From JAVWJP01 sp036638975 (GTDB lineage Bacteria; Bacillota; Clostridia; Oscillospirales; Ruminococcaceae), in NCBI GenBank assembly GCA_036638975.1, contig JAVWJP010000011.1:1-63055 (forward strand): DNA of 63,055 bases, read 5' to 3'. The notes below the pieces were generated by a model. The model did no database searches, was not told where the DNA came from, and was given only the letters and a program-made list of their open reading frames with translations. Shown here piece by piece: positions 7,625 through 17,151 of the stretch (position 1 is the first letter of the stretch; the number at the start of each line of letters is the position of its first letter). The position numbers were made by a program, and so were the translations under genes.

Positions 7625-7655
7625 GCAGATATAACAAACTGTAGGAGGCAATAAT

Positions 7656-8318
7656 ATGACAAATAATGAAATCTTTAATCATATCGACCATACTCTTTTA
7701 AAGGCAACTTCAAGCTGGGTTGACATTAAAAAACTTTGTGACGAGGCAATGCAATACCACACGGCTTCGGTTTGTGTTCCTCCATCATATATTGCGCGCA
7801 TTCATGCAAGCTACCCGCAGCTTAACATCTGCACCGTTATAGGCTTTCCGTTAGGCTACAACACCACCGAAACCAAAGCGGCAGAAATACATCAGGCTGT
7901 GGCAGAGGGTGCAAACGAAGTTGACATGGTAGTAAACTTAGGCGATGTAAAAAACGGTGACTTTGACAAAATTACAACCGAGATTGCAGCACTAAAGGCT
8001 GCGGCGGGCAAGCACATATTAAAAGTAATTGTAGAAACCTGCTACCTCACCGAGGACGAAAAAGTAAAGCTTTGCGGCTGTGTTTCCCGTGCAGGGGCAG
8101 ATTATATTAAGACCTCGACAGGCTTTGGCACAGGGGGTGCAACCGTAGAGGACATTAAGCTTTTTAAAGCTAACATAGACATAAATGTTAAGATGAAAGC
8201 CGCAGGCGGCGTAAAAACAAAAGATGACCTTGAGCACTTTTTAGCAGAGGGCTGCGAGCGCATAGGCACAAGCTCGGCAGTTGCCATTTTAAACGGAGCA
8301 GAAGCAAAGGGATATTAA
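7656..8318 (+). CDS. deoC: Deoxyribose-phosphate aldolase
   Basis: A 220-residue class I aldolase that splits 2-deoxyribose 5-phosphate into glyceraldehyde 3-phosphate and acetaldehyde. The N-terminus reads NHIDHTLLKATSS. The active-site block DYIKTSTGFGTGGAT carries the Schiff-base lysine (Lys152), and the second catalytic lysine lies in KAAGGVKTKDDL. HILKVIVETCYLT is also standard. The ribosome site is AGGAGG. It is the first gene of the nucleoside catabolism operon, so products of deoD and the pyrimidine phosphorylase (after a phosphopentomutase not seen here) feed it. Confidence 0.97.
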   Translation: MTNNEIFNHIDHTLLKATSSWVDIKKLCDEAMQYHTASVCVPPSYIARIHASYPQLNICTVIGFPLGYNTTETKAAEIHQAVAEGANEVDMVVNLGDVKNGDFDKITTEIAALKAAAGKHILKVIVETCYLTEDEKVKLCGCVSRAGADYIKTSTGFGTGGATVEDIKLFKANIDINVKMKAAGGVKTKDDLEHFLAEGCERIGTSSAVAILNGAEAKGY

Positions 8319-8360
8319 AAAATACGTCTGAACACATTAAATATAAGGAGCTTTTAACTT

Positions 8361-9068
8361 ATGGGTATACCTACTCCGCACAATTCAGCCAAAGCGGGAG
8401 ATATTGCAAAAACAGTTTTGATGCCGGGCGACCCCTTGAGAGCAAAATTTATTGCAGAAAACTTTCTTACCAATGTCACAGAGTACAACAGTGTACGCGG
8501 TATGCTGGGCTTTACCGGCGAATACAAGGGCAAGCGCGTTTCTGTTCAGGGAAGCGGCATGGGAATACCATCAATCGGTATTTATTCATATGAGTTGTTC
8601 AATTTTTATGATGTTGATAACATTATACGCATAGGCACCGCGGGTACTCTAAGCAAAAACCTCGATATAGGCGATTTAGCTATAGGCATGGGTGCTTGCA
8701 CAAACTCTAACTATGCAGAGCAGTTTGAGCTGCCCGGCACATATGCACCCATAGCAAGCTACCCTCTGATGAAAAAAGCCATAGATGCCGCAGACGAGCT
8801 CGGGCTTCATTATGAGGTTGGCAATATACTCTCAAGCGATACTTTTTACGACGAACGCCCCGATTTCTTAGAGCGCTGGAGCAAAATGGGTGTTTTGGCT
8901 GTAGAGATGGAGGCGGTGGCGCTTTACATGAATGCTGTCCGTGCGGGCAAAAACGCTTTATGTATCCTTACAATATCGGACAGCCCATTTGCCGGTAAAG
9001 CTACCACAGCAGAGCAACGCGAAAAAACCTTTACCAACATGATGAAGGTGGCTCTCTCGCTTGCATAG
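8361..9068 (+). CDS. deoD: Purine-nucleoside phosphorylase, DeoD type
   Basis: A 235-residue phosphorylase of the trimeric/hexameric DeoD family. It opens with PTPHNSAKAGDIAKTVLMPGDPLRAKFIAENFL (split here by function: phosphate site GDPLRAK), followed by SVRGMLGFTGEYKG and GSGMGIPSIGIYSYEL. The catalytic end is LTISDSPFAG. It converts purine (deoxy)nucleosides plus phosphate to base and (deoxy)ribose 1-phosphate. It lies 42 bases after deoC with AAGGAG as ribosome site. Confidence 0.96.
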   Translation: MGIPTPHNSAKAGDIAKTVLMPGDPLRAKFIAENFLTNVTEYNSVRGMLGFTGEYKGKRVSVQGSGMGIPSIGIYSYELFNFYDVDNIIRIGTAGTLSKNLDIGDLAIGMGACTNSNYAEQFELPGTYAPIASYPLMKKAIDAADELGLHYEVGNILSSDTFYDERPDFLERWSKMGVLAVEMEAVALYMNAVRAGKNALCILTISDSPFAGKATTAEQREKTFTNMMKVALSLA

Positions 9069-9123
9069 TAAGCCAATTTAAGCTATACTAAATATAATTT
9101 TAACGCCGGAGGTAAATATAAAA

Positions 9124-9546
9124 ATGGACGACAAAAACCTTATTGCAGAGGCGTTTAAAGCGCGCGAAGCTTCATATTCACCATATTCCGGTTTTATGGT
9201 TGGGGCGGCGTTGCTTTGCAAAAACGGCAAGCTATACCATGGCTGCAACATAGAAAACGCCGCCTATTCCCCCACCAATTGTGCAGAACGCACAGCGTTT
9301 TTTAAGGCTGTTTCAGATGGTGAACGCGTTTTTTCGGCAATTGCAATAGTCGGCGCACCGCGCGGCGCAGCACCTGCCGATTTTGGCTACGCATACCCCT
9401 GCGGAGTTTGCCGCCAGGTAATGGAGGAGTTTTGCGACCCTGACACTTTTCGCGTTATAACCGCACACAGCACCGAGGAATATTACGCGTTCACCTTAAA
9501 CGAGCTTTTGCCGCATGGCTTTGGCCCCGCAGACCTTCACAAATAG
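9124..9546 (+). CDS. cdd: Cytidine deaminase
   Basis: A 140-residue homotetrameric-type deaminase converting (deoxy)cytidine to (deoxy)uridine. Zinc and catalytic motifs are intact: CAERTAFF (Cys ligand and proton-shuttle Glu) and PCGVCRQVM (two Cys ligands), with CNIENAAYSPTN lining the substrate site. It supplies uridines to the pyrimidine-nucleoside phosphorylase at the end of the same operon. The preceding gene ends 55 bases upstream. Confidence 0.96.
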   Translation: MDDKNLIAEAFKAREASYSPYSGFMVGAALLCKNGKLYHGCNIENAAYSPTNCAERTAFFKAVSDGERVFSAIAIVGAPRGAAPADFGYAYPCGVCRQVMEEFCDPDTFRVITAHSTEEYYAFTLNELLPHGFGPADLHK

Positions 9547-9622
9547 CTATTTGTACAATTATTAAGCCATTTGGCTTTTTAATAAAAATTTAAGTCAAAC
9601 ATTATTAGGAGGAAAAGAAACT

Positions 9623-10789
9623 ATGAAAAAAATACTTGCAATTATTCTTGCTTCCGCCATGGCACTTTCAATGGCAGCCTGCGGAGCACCTGCCGCTTCA
9701 TCTTCAGCACCGGCAGAGTCTAAAGCACCGGCAGCAGAGTCTAAGGCACCGGCAGAATCTGCCGCACCCGCCGACGACGGCAAGTTCGAGCTTGCTCTCA
9801 TCACCGATATCGGTACAATTGATGATAAATCGTTTAACCAAGGTGCATGGGAAGGTCTTAAAAAATATGCAGAAGAAAACAAAGTAACACACAAATACTA
9901 TAAGCCTACAGAAAAAAGCACAGACGCTTACCTTTCTGCAATCGAGCTTGCAGTTAAAGGCGGAGCAAAAGTTATAGTAACACCCGGCTTCCTTTTTGAA
10001 GAGCCTGTGTTCATAGCGCAAGACACATATCCTGACGTAAACTTTATACTCATCGACGGCACACCGCATAATGCCGATTATTCAGAGTTCCGCACAAACA
10101 AAAACGCTGTAGGTATCCTCTATGCTGAGGAGCAAGCGGGTTACCTTGCAGGCTACGCCGCTGTTAAAGATGGCATGACAAAGCTTGGCTTCCTGGGTGG
10201 TATGGCTGTTCCGGCTGTTGTACGTTTTGGCTATGGCTATGTTCAGGGTGCCGAGGCTGCTGCACAAGAGCTTAAATTACCGGCAGGCTCTGTAACCATG
10301 AACTACCACTACACAGGCGGCTTTGATGCTACACCTGAGGCACAGACACTTGCTGCCTCGTGGTACCAGAGCGGTACAGAGGTTATATTTGCTTGCGGCG
10401 GTGCCGTAGGTAACTCTGCAATGGCAGCTGCCGAGCAGGCAAAGGGCAAAGTTATAGGCGTTGACGTTGACCAATCGGCCGAATCTGACACAGTTATTAC
10501 TTCGGCAACAAAGGGTCTTGGCGTTTCTGTTTACGACACACTTAAAGCATACTATGCAGGCACATTCCCGGGCGAGAAAACAATGATTTTTGATGCTTCA
10601 AACAATGGTGTTTCTCTGCCGATGGGAACCTCTAAATTTGCAAAATTCTCACAGGCAGACTACGACGCTCTTTACAAGCAACTTGCCGGCGGCACAATTA
10701 AGCTTGTAAAAGACACAGACGATGCCAAAAAAGAAGTTAAAGTTACAGATATTAAAACAACTGCGGTTAAACTTACAGTAGTTGGCTAA
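9623..10789 (+). CDS. BMP-family nucleoside-binding lipoprotein
   Basis: A 388-residue solute-binding lipoprotein. The signal peptide ends in the lipobox LSMAAC, so Cys20 would be lipidated. A low-complexity Ala/Ser/Pro/Glu linker (residues ~21-52) tethers the binding domain. The domain starts FELALITDIGTIDDKSFNQGAWEGL, the hallmark of BMP/PnrA/BmpA nucleoside receptors (Asp and Phe of the ligand site). It delivers nucleosides to the ABC transporter encoded next. A strong AGGAGG ribosome site precedes it, and a small AAGCC/GGCTT hairpin with T's at 9564-9580 may reduce read-through from cdd. Confidence 0.95.
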   Translation: MKKILAIILASAMALSMAACGAPAASSSAPAESKAPAAESKAPAESAAPADDGKFELALITDIGTIDDKSFNQGAWEGLKKYAEENKVTHKYYKPTEKSTDAYLSAIELAVKGGAKVIVTPGFLFEEPVFIAQDTYPDVNFILIDGTPHNADYSEFRTNKNAVGILYAEEQAGYLAGYAAVKDGMTKLGFLGGMAVPAVVRFGYGYVQGAEAAAQELKLPAGSVTMNYHYTGGFDATPEAQTLAASWYQSGTEVIFACGGAVGNSAMAAAEQAKGKVIGVDVDQSAESDTVITSATKGLGVSVYDTLKAYYAGTFPGEKTMIFDASNNGVSLPMGTSKFAKFSQADYDALYKQLAGGTIKLVKDTDDAKKEVKVTDIKTTAVKLTVVG

Positions 10790-10827
10790 TTTATAATTAA
10801 ACACTGACCAATTAAGCAAGCTTTCTA

Positions 10828-10880
10828 AAGAGAAGGGACTTCTGCACATTGGGCACGAGCCCCTTCTCTTCTTTGTTTTT
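10828..10880 (+). terminator. Intercistronic terminator or attenuator after the binding protein
   Basis: A 10-bp stem AAGAGAAGGG (10828-10837) with CCCTTCTCTT (10861-10870), then a T-rich stretch. It sits between the binding-protein gene and the ATPase gene, where partial termination commonly keeps the receptor in excess over the membrane transporter. A TATAAT at 10941-10946 may allow an internal promoter, but no good -35 is visible. Confidence 0.75.
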
Positions 10881-10983
10881 TTAAACAGCCGCAACACTGC
10901 GGACATTTAAAAAAGCAAAGGCCGCACCGCGGAAACCGCTTATAATACGGCAAAATAAGTGAAAACAGCAGGGGTGACAAAGT

Positions 10984-12513
10984 ATGAGCTATATCATTGA
11001 AATGGTGGGTATCACCAAAAAATTTCAGGGAATCAGTGCCAACGACAACATAACATTACAGCTTAAAAAGGGCGAAATTCATGCACTTTTGGGCGAAAAC
11101 GGTGCCGGAAAAAGCACACTTATGAGCGTACTTTTCGGAATGTATCAGCCCGAAAAAGGCAAAATTTTAAAAAACGGAGAAGAAGTAAAGCTTAACAACC
11201 CAAGCGATGCAAACCGCCTTGGCATAGGCATGGTGCACCAGCACTTTAAGCTTGTGCACAATTTTACGGTGCTCGAAAACATCATCTTAGGTGTAGAAAC
11301 CACAAAAAATGGGTTTTTAAAAATGGACAAAGCACGCGAACGCGTACTAGAGCTTTCGGACAGGTATGGTCTTATGGTTGACCCGGATGCGCTTATTATG
11401 AACATAACAGTTGGAATGCAGCAGCGTGTAGAGATATTAAAAATGCTTTACCGCGAAAACGAAATTTTAATATTTGACGAACCGACCGCTGTTTTAACCC
11501 CGCAAGAAATAGATGAGCTTATGAAGATTATGAAGGAGCTTACCACCGAGGGTAAATCAATCCTTTTTATAACGCATAAGCTTAATGAAATCAAGGCGGT
11601 AGCAGACCGTTGCACAGTACTTCGCAAGGGCAAATACATAGGCACTGTAGATGTAGCGGACACCAGCAAGGAAGAATTATCCGAGATGATGGTAGGACGC
11701 AAGGTTAATTTGCAGGTAGAAAAAGCCGACCGCGAGACGGGCGAGGTAATATTTAGAACAAACAAGCTCTGTGTAAAAAACAAAGCCACAGGCAAGCTTG
11801 TGGTTAATAATGTTTCGCTTGACGTACGTGCGGGCGAGATAGTCTGCGTAGCAGGCATAGACGGCAACGGGCAAAGCGAGCTTGTTTATGCTTTAACAGG
11901 GCTTATAACACCCGATAGCGGCACAATAGAGCTTTTAGGTAAAGACATTACCCACCAAAGCATACGCGAGCGCAACACCGGCGGTATAGGGCATATCCCA
12001 GAGGACAGGCACAAGCATGGCTTGGTGCTTGACTATAACCTGGGCTACAACCTTGTGCTGCAAAGCTACTTTACACCGCAGTTTTGCAAAAACGGCTTTT
12101 TAAAATACGATGCAATATTTGAATATGCCGAAGGGCTTATAAACAAATTTGACATACGCAGCGGACAGGGCGTAAAAACAATAACCCGCGCTATGTCGGG
12201 CGGAAACCAGCAAAAGGTAGTAGTCGCGCGCGAAATAGACCGCAACCCGGAGCTGCTTATAGCTGTACAGCCAACGCGCGGGCTTGATGTGGGAGCTATA
12301 GAATACATACATAAAAAGCTGGTGCAAGAGCGCGACGAGGGCAAGGGTATCTTGCTTGTTTCGCTGGAGCTTGACGAGGTAATGAACGTAAGCGACCGCA
12401 TTCTTGTTATATACGAGGGCGAGCTTGTAGCAAACCTTAACCCTAAAACTGTCACGATACAAGACTTAGGTCTGTACATGGCAGGCTCGAAAAGAGGTGC
12501 TGTAAATGAATAA
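10984..12513 (+). CDS. Nucleoside ABC transporter, double ATPase subunit
   Basis: A 509-residue protein with two fused nucleotide-binding domains, as in the sugar/nucleoside (NupA, YufO) group. The first domain has Walker A GENGAGKST (near residue 40), Walker B ILIFDEPTAVLTPQE and a degenerate signature (NITVGMQQR). The second has an altered Walker A (GIDGNGQSE), an intact signature (MSGGNQQK) and a modified Walker B (LLIAVQPTRGLD). This asymmetry is normal for the family. It energises uptake of nucleosides bound by the upstream lipoprotein and overlaps the first permease gene by 8 bases. Confidence 0.95.
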   Translation: MSYIIEMVGITKKFQGISANDNITLQLKKGEIHALLGENGAGKSTLMSVLFGMYQPEKGKILKNGEEVKLNNPSDANRLGIGMVHQHFKLVHNFTVLENIILGVETTKNGFLKMDKARERVLELSDRYGLMVDPDALIMNITVGMQQRVEILKMLYRENEILIFDEPTAVLTPQEIDELMKIMKELTTEGKSILFITHKLNEIKAVADRCTVLRKGKYIGTVDVADTSKEELSEMMVGRKVNLQVEKADRETGEVIFRTNKLCVKNKATGKLVVNNVSLDVRAGEIVCVAGIDGNGQSELVYALTGLITPDSGTIELLGKDITHQSIRERNTGGIGHIPEDRHKHGLVLDYNLGYNLVLQSYFTPQFCKNGFLKYDAIFEYAEGLINKFDIRSGQGVKTITRAMSGGNQQKVVVAREIDRNPELLIAVQPTRGLDVGAIEYIHKKLVQERDEGKGILLVSLELDEVMNVSDRILVIYEGELVANLNPKTVTIQDLGLYMAGSKRGAVNE

Positions 12514-13678
12514 CCAAAAGCGTATACCGCTGCTGCGCAGCGAGGGGTTTTCCAGTATGCTTTCGTCACTTATGGCAATAGTCGTGGGGCTTATTGTTGG
12601 CTTTATAATACTTCTTTTCAGTAATCCGTCGCAGGCACTTAACGGCTTTACGGCAATACTTGTAGGCGCTTTTACCGACATGAAAAACTTAGGGCAGGTT
12701 TTTTACTTTGCCACACCAATTATAATGACGGGTCTTTCTGTCGGCTTTGCAAACAAAACAGGGCTTTTTAACATCGGTGCATCGGGGCAATTTATAATCG
12801 GTGCATACGCCGCTGTTTATGTGGGCGTACAGTGGACCTTTCTCCCTGCCGGTTTACACTGGATAGTCGCCTTGCTTGTATCTATGGCAGCAGGTGCACT
12901 GTGGGGGCTTATGCCCGGAATACTTAAAGCCTACTGCAACGTAAACGAGGTAATCTCGTGCATTATGATGAACTACATAGGTATGTATTCGGTAAACCTT
13001 TTAGTTACAAAAACCGTTTTCGACTCCTTAAAGAACCAGTCAAAGCGCGTGGCTGCTACCGCCGTTTTGCCAAAGCTTGGGCTTGACAGCATCTTTAAAA
13101 CCGGCAACAGCTCCTCCAGCGTAAACGCCGGTATATTTATAGCAATTGCGGCAGGTATAGTAATATACATAATTATTAACAAAACCAAATTCGGCTTTGA
13201 GCTTAAAGCCTGCGGATATAACCGCAACGCCTGCAAATATGCGGGTATTAACGAAAAGCGAAACATAGTGCTTTCTATGGTCATAGCGGGCGCGCTTTCC
13301 GCTTTAGGCGGCGCACTGCTTTATCTTGCCGGTTCAGGCAAGGGCATAGAAGTAGTAGACGTACTGGCGGCAGAAGGCTTCAACGGTATACCGGTTGCAC
13401 TTTTGGGGCTTAATAACCCTATAGGCATAATATTTGCGGGTATATTTGTAGCTTACCTAAACGTTGGCGGCTTTAATATGCAGCTTTACAACTTTGTACC
13501 TCAGGTTATAGAAATTATTATAGCCGTTATCATCTACTTCAGTGCCTTCGCACTTCTCTTAAAGGGTATGCTTGAAAGCTACCACAAGAGAAAAGACGAA
13601 AACAAGTCAAACGCAAAGCCTGTTGCAGAGCAGCAAACGCCGCCCACTTCCGAGCCCAAAAAAGGAGGTAACGAATAA
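12506..13678 (+). CDS. Nucleoside ABC transporter permease, first subunit
   Basis: A 390-residue inner-membrane permease of the branched-chain amino acid/ribose type (NupP/YufP). The core includes GLSVGFANKTGLFNIGASGQF and GINEKRNIVLSMVIAGALSALGGALLYLAG, both typical. About ten hydrophobic segments are visible, with a charged, disordered C-terminal tail (from about residue 355). It overlaps the ATPase gene and shares one base with the next permease gene (TAATG), so the three are translationally coupled. Confidence 0.94.
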   Translation: MNNQKRIPLLRSEGFSSMLSSLMAIVVGLIVGFIILLFSNPSQALNGFTAILVGAFTDMKNLGQVFYFATPIIMTGLSVGFANKTGLFNIGASGQFIIGAYAAVYVGVQWTFLPAGLHWIVALLVSMAAGALWGLMPGILKAYCNVNEVISCIMMNYIGMYSVNLLVTKTVFDSLKNQSKRVAATAVLPKLGLDSIFKTGNSSSSVNAGIFIAIAAGIVIYIIINKTKFGFELKACGYNRNACKYAGINEKRNIVLSMVIAGALSALGGALLYLAGSGKGIEVVDVLAAEGFNGIPVALLGLNNPIGIIFAGIFVAYLNVGGFNMQLYNFVPQVIEIIIAVIIYFSAFALLLKGMLESYHKRKDENKSNAKPVAEQQTPPTSEPKKGGNE

Positions 13679-14631
13679 TGGAAACCTTATTCTTTTTAGT
13701 ACAGCAAACCATGTTCTTTTCCATTCCTCTGCTCATTGTTGCTTTGGGCGGAATGTTCTCGGAGCGCAGCGGTGTAGTAAACATTGCACTTGAAGGTATT
13801 ATGATAATGGGGGCTTTTACAAGCATTTTATTTATAAGCTACTTTCAAGAACGTCTGCCCGGTCAGCCTATATTGCTTATAGCCATTCTTATAGCGGCAG
13901 TTACAGGCGTTGTGGTTTCTCTTGCCCACGCATATGCCGCCATAAACATGAAGGCGGACCAAGTCATAAGCGGTACGGCAATAAATATGCTTGCTCCGGC
14001 TCTTGCAATATATGTTGCAAGAATGATTCGCACAGTACAGCAGATTCCTTTTGAAAACCAATTTCGCATCGACAAGGTTCCTCTATTTGGCGATATTCCT
14101 ATAATAGGCGACTTGTTCTTTAAAAACACTTATATAACAACATATATAGGCTTTGCAATACTCATTGCAGCGTGGATAATACTTTACAAAACAAGGTTTG
14201 GGCTGCGCCTTCGCGCTTGCGGCGAGCACCCGCAGGCTGCCGATTCTGTCGGCATAAATGTTTACCGTATGCGCTACATAGGCGTTATGATTTCGGGCGC
14301 TTTGGCGGGCATTGGCGGTCTTGTGTTTGTAATACCCACCTCGACAAACTTTAACGCAACAGTTTCCGGCTACGGCTTTTTAGCACTAGCAGTGCTTATA
14401 TTTGGGCAGTGGAAGCCCTCGCGTATTCTTATGGCTGCATTTTTCTTTGGTCTTATGAAAACTGTTGCCTCGGCATACTCGGGTATTCCGGTACTGGCGT
14501 CACTCGGTATTCCAAACGACATTTACAAGATGATTCCATATATTGCAACTCTTATAGTTTTGGCGTTTACATCTAAAAACTCTCAAGCACCAAAAGCTTC
14601 CGGAGTACCCTATGACAAGGGCGGACGCTAA
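13678..14631 (+). CDS. Nucleoside ABC transporter permease, second subunit
   Basis: A 317-residue permease (NupQ/YufQ-like) and partner of the preceding subunit. The signature region GGMFSERSGVVNIALEGIMIMGAF and the later GINVYRMRYIGVMISGALAGIGGLVF match this family. The GGAGG ribosome site lies within the end of the preceding gene. It completes a lipoprotein, ATPase and two-permease set that, by family and operon context, imports ribo- and deoxyribonucleosides. Confidence 0.94.
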   Translation: METLFFLVQQTMFFSIPLLIVALGGMFSERSGVVNIALEGIMIMGAFTSILFISYFQERLPGQPILLIAILIAAVTGVVVSLAHAYAAINMKADQVISGTAINMLAPALAIYVARMIRTVQQIPFENQFRIDKVPLFGDIPIIGDLFFKNTYITTYIGFAILIAAWIILYKTRFGLRLRACGEHPQAADSVGINVYRMRYIGVMISGALAGIGGLVFVIPTSTNFNATVSGYGFLALAVLIFGQWKPSRILMAAFFFGLMKTVASAYSGIPVLASLGIPNDIYKMIPYIATLIVLAFTSKNSQAPKASGVPYDKGGR

Positions 14632-14646
14632 AGGAGGAAAAACACT

Positions 14647-15969
14647 ATGCGTATGTATGACATTATAATGGCAAAGCGCGGCGGAGCTGCCCTTACAGAT
14701 GAGCAGATAAAGTTTGTTGTAGAGGGCTTTACCACCGGCGATATCCCCGATTATCAAGTATCGGCACTGCTTATGGCAATTTACTTTAAGGGCATGAACA
14801 CGCACGAAACAGCTTTTTTAACCGATTGTATGGCGCATTCCGGCGACATGATAGACCTCTCACCCATACCCGGGATAAAGGTTGACAAGCACAGTACAGG
14901 CGGTGTAGGCGACAAAACCTCTCTTGTTATAACGCCTATAGTTGCGGCGTGCGGCGTACCCGTTGCCAAAATGAGCGGACGCGGTCTTGGCCACACAGGC
15001 GGTACTATAGACAAGCTTGAATCCATACCGGGCTTTAAAACTTCTATAGATAAAGAGCGCTTTTTTGAGATTGTAAAAACCGTCGGGCTTTCAATAATAG
15101 GGCAAACAGGCAACATTGCACCCGCAGACAAAAAGCTTTACGCCCTGCGCGATGTAACTGCCACCGTAGATAATCTTTCTCTTATAGCCTCATCTATAAT
15201 GAGCAAAAAGCTTGCTGCGGGCAGCAATGCTATTCTGCTTGACGTAAAAACAGGCAGCGGAGCATTTATGAAAACCTTGGACGACTCTATTGCGCTTGCA
15301 CAGGCTATGGTAAATATAGGCGAGCACATGGGGCGCAAAACCGTTGCTCTTATAACCGACATGGATATTCCTCTGGGCAGTGCCATTGGCAACTCGCTGG
15401 AGGTTACAGAAGCTGTGGACACCCTGCACGGCAATGGGCCTGCCGACTTTACCGAGGTTTGCTTACAGCTCGCAAGCAATATGTTGTTTTTGGCTGACAA
15501 GGGCGATGTTGCGTCTTGCCGAAAGCTTGCAGAAGAAGCCATTGCAAATGGCACTGCTTTTGCAAAACTGCGCGCCATGACAGTGGCGCAGGGAGGCGAC
15601 CCGTCTGTGCTTGACGACACCTCGCTTTTTGCAAGGGCAGATGTTTGCTACGAAGTAAAAGCACCGCGCGGCGGATATATCACACATATGAACACAGAGC
15701 AATGCGGCATAGCGTCTGTAGCTTTAGGCGCCGGACGCGCAAGCAAGGAAGCCTCTATAGACTACAGCGCGGGGATTATTCTGTGCAAAAAAGTTGGGGA
15801 TAAGCTTACAGAGGGCGACGTTGTTGCAAAGCTTTATACCTCTAAAGAGGCAATGGCACGCGAAGCCGAAAAGGTTTTGCTTGCCGCCGTAACAATATCG
15901 GACGAAAATCCGAATATAGAAAAACTAATTTACGCGCGTGTAACTAAGGACAGCGTCGAGCGGTATTAA
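14647..15969 (+). CDS. pdp: Pyrimidine-nucleoside phosphorylase
   Basis: A 440-residue glycosyltransferase-family-3 phosphorylase that cleaves uridine, deoxyuridine or thymidine with phosphate. The phosphate/substrate loop KHSTGGVGDKTSL (residues ~80-92) and GRGLGHTGGTIDKLES are conserved, and the C-terminal domain has the usual AKLYTSKEAM. It closes the salvage operon: import, deamination by Cdd, phosphorolysis here and by DeoD, and aldol cleavage by DeoC. The AGGAGG ribosome site lies between the last permease codon and the start. A strong terminator follows. Confidence 0.95.
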   Translation: MRMYDIIMAKRGGAALTDEQIKFVVEGFTTGDIPDYQVSALLMAIYFKGMNTHETAFLTDCMAHSGDMIDLSPIPGIKVDKHSTGGVGDKTSLVITPIVAACGVPVAKMSGRGLGHTGGTIDKLESIPGFKTSIDKERFFEIVKTVGLSIIGQTGNIAPADKKLYALRDVTATVDNLSLIASSIMSKKLAAGSNAILLDVKTGSGAFMKTLDDSIALAQAMVNIGEHMGRKTVALITDMDIPLGSAIGNSLEVTEAVDTLHGNGPADFTEVCLQLASNMLFLADKGDVASCRKLAEEAIANGTAFAKLRAMTVAQGGDPSVLDDTSLFARADVCYEVKAPRGGYITHMNTEQCGIASVALGAGRASKEASIDYSAGIILCKKVGDKLTEGDVVAKLYTSKEAMAREAEKVLLAAVTISDENPNIEKLIYARVTKDSVERY

Positions 15970-15987
15970 TTTTTATAAAAGTAGAGC

Positions 15988-16022
15988 AAAAGCACCTGCA
16001 AAACAGTTTTGCAGGTGCTTTT
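15988..16022. terminator. Bidirectional terminator between pdp and the Gx transporter gene
   Basis: A 17-bp perfect inverted repeat around base 16005, starting AAAAGCACC and ending GGTGCTTTT. The A and T runs at its ends allow use on both strands, and the flanking genes converge on it. Confidence 0.85.
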
Positions 16023-16035
16023 ATTGACAAAAAAA

Positions 16036-16560
16036 CTATTGCAGCCCCAGTTTTTTTAATATAGGAAAGGTTACGGCCAAAAGTGCCGAGGTAGCAACCC
16101 CTGCAAAAACACCCGCTACAAGCAGCACCGGCAGATATACCCACAGGTAAATGTTTGTATATACAAGCGAAATTGCAGCAAATTGCCCTATGTTATGGCA
16201 TACAGCACCGCAAATGCTTGTAACAAGGTACGATATTTTCTCCCCAAATAAAAAAAGCAAAAGCGCCATGACACCCACCGAAAGCAGCCCTCCGCTAAGG
16301 CTCAAGAAGCCCGCAACCGGTCCGCGCAGCAAAACCACAAAGCCGGCTTTTAAAGCAGCTATTATAAATGCCTCACCCTGTCCCAAAAAGAAAAGCGCGT
16401 ACATAACCGCAACATTAGAAAGCCCAAGCTTAACACCGGGCACCACAAAAGGGAGCGGCGGTAAGGCGTTTTCTATAAGCGAAAGAACCAGCGATGTTGC
16501 AAAAAACAAGCTTGTAAGCACAAGCCGCCTTGTTTTTGCCATGTTGTTTTTACTGTTCAT
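16036..16560 (-). CDS. Gx transporter family membrane protein
   Basis: A 174-residue membrane protein with five or six hydrophobic segments. Its N-terminal signature, a helix followed by LPPLPFVVPGVKLGLSNVAV, fits the Gx transporter / heptaprenyl-diphosphate-synthase-component-I-like family (COG4769). Members often lie beside a NusG-domain-II protein, as here, and near Rnf or flavin-transfer genes. They may act as small-molecule (ECF S-like) transporters, but the substrate is unknown. It is the second gene of the pair, 14 bases after the 16575 gene. Confidence 0.88.
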   Translation of the reverse strand: MNSKNNMAKTRRLVLTSLFFATSLVLSLIENALPPLPFVVPGVKLGLSNVAVMYALFFLGQGEAFIIAALKAGFVVLLRGPVAGFLSLSGGLLSVGVMALLLFLFGEKISYLVTSICGAVCHNIGQFAAISLVYTNIYLWVYLPVLLVAGVFAGVATSALLAVTFPILKKLGLQ

Positions 16561-16574
16561 TTAATAGTTCCTCA

Positions 16575-16958
16575 TCAGCCTGTAATTATATCTATGTCCG
16601 CATCAGTGCCTTTCAACGGTACTATCTTTAATATAAGCCTGTTCGGTAGGCAGACGGCACGCTCGCCCGCCTTTTTAAGCTTGCCGGTGCGCACACACAG
16701 CTTGTCGGGGCAATCTGACGATGCAAAGCATATTGAACCATCATCTATGCTAAATATGACATCTTCGTGCCCCAAAACCGAGAACTTGCGCGTTTCACCT
16801 TTTTTAAGCACCACAGTTTCTATAAGCTGCGAGCCTTCGTAAATCTCTGCCACAGCGGGGCTCTTTGCCAATGTGCAGCTGTAATAAAACCATATTGCAG
16901 CGCTTACCAAAAGTATTAAACATATAATTATAATATCGGTCTTCCTTGCAAATTTCAC
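16575..16958 (-). CDS. NusG domain II-type membrane-anchored protein
   Basis: A 127-residue protein with one N-terminal membrane segment (IIIICLILLVSAAIWFYYSC, residues ~9-28) and an extracytoplasmic beta-rich domain of the NusG-II type. The motif DGSICFASSDCPDKLCVRTGKL is diagnostic, with its paired cysteines. It starts at GTG with GGAGTG upstream. Despite the name, the family has nothing to do with transcription, and its function is unknown. It is co-transcribed with the Gx transporter gene, a combination seen repeatedly in Clostridia. Confidence 0.88.
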   Translation of the reverse strand: MKFARKTDIIIICLILLVSAAIWFYYSCTLAKSPAVAEIYEGSQLIETVVLKKGETRKFSVLGHEDVIFSIDDGSICFASSDCPDKLCVRTGKLKKAGERAVCLPNRLILKIVPLKGTDADIDIITG

Positions 16959-17122
16959 CGCAGCACTCCCCTGTCACTTAAAATCGAACACCAAGCAAGC
17001 CCGCGTATTCATACACTTAGTATATCCGAAAAACATCTCTTTGGCAACAATCTGCACCACAGACAAAACAATAGTTGTAAAATTTTGTATTCACTATTTT
17101 TTTCGCGCGCTTTCTTATACAA

Positions 17123-17151
17123 TTTACAAAAAGCATTTATTGTGGTAATAT
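17123..17151 (+). promoter_or_regulatory. Promoter of the metF/metH operon
   Basis: TTTACA (17123-17128), 17 bases, TAATAT (17146-17151), about 63 bases before the metF start. I see no S-box, T-box or cobalamin riboswitch in the short leader. Confidence 0.6.
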
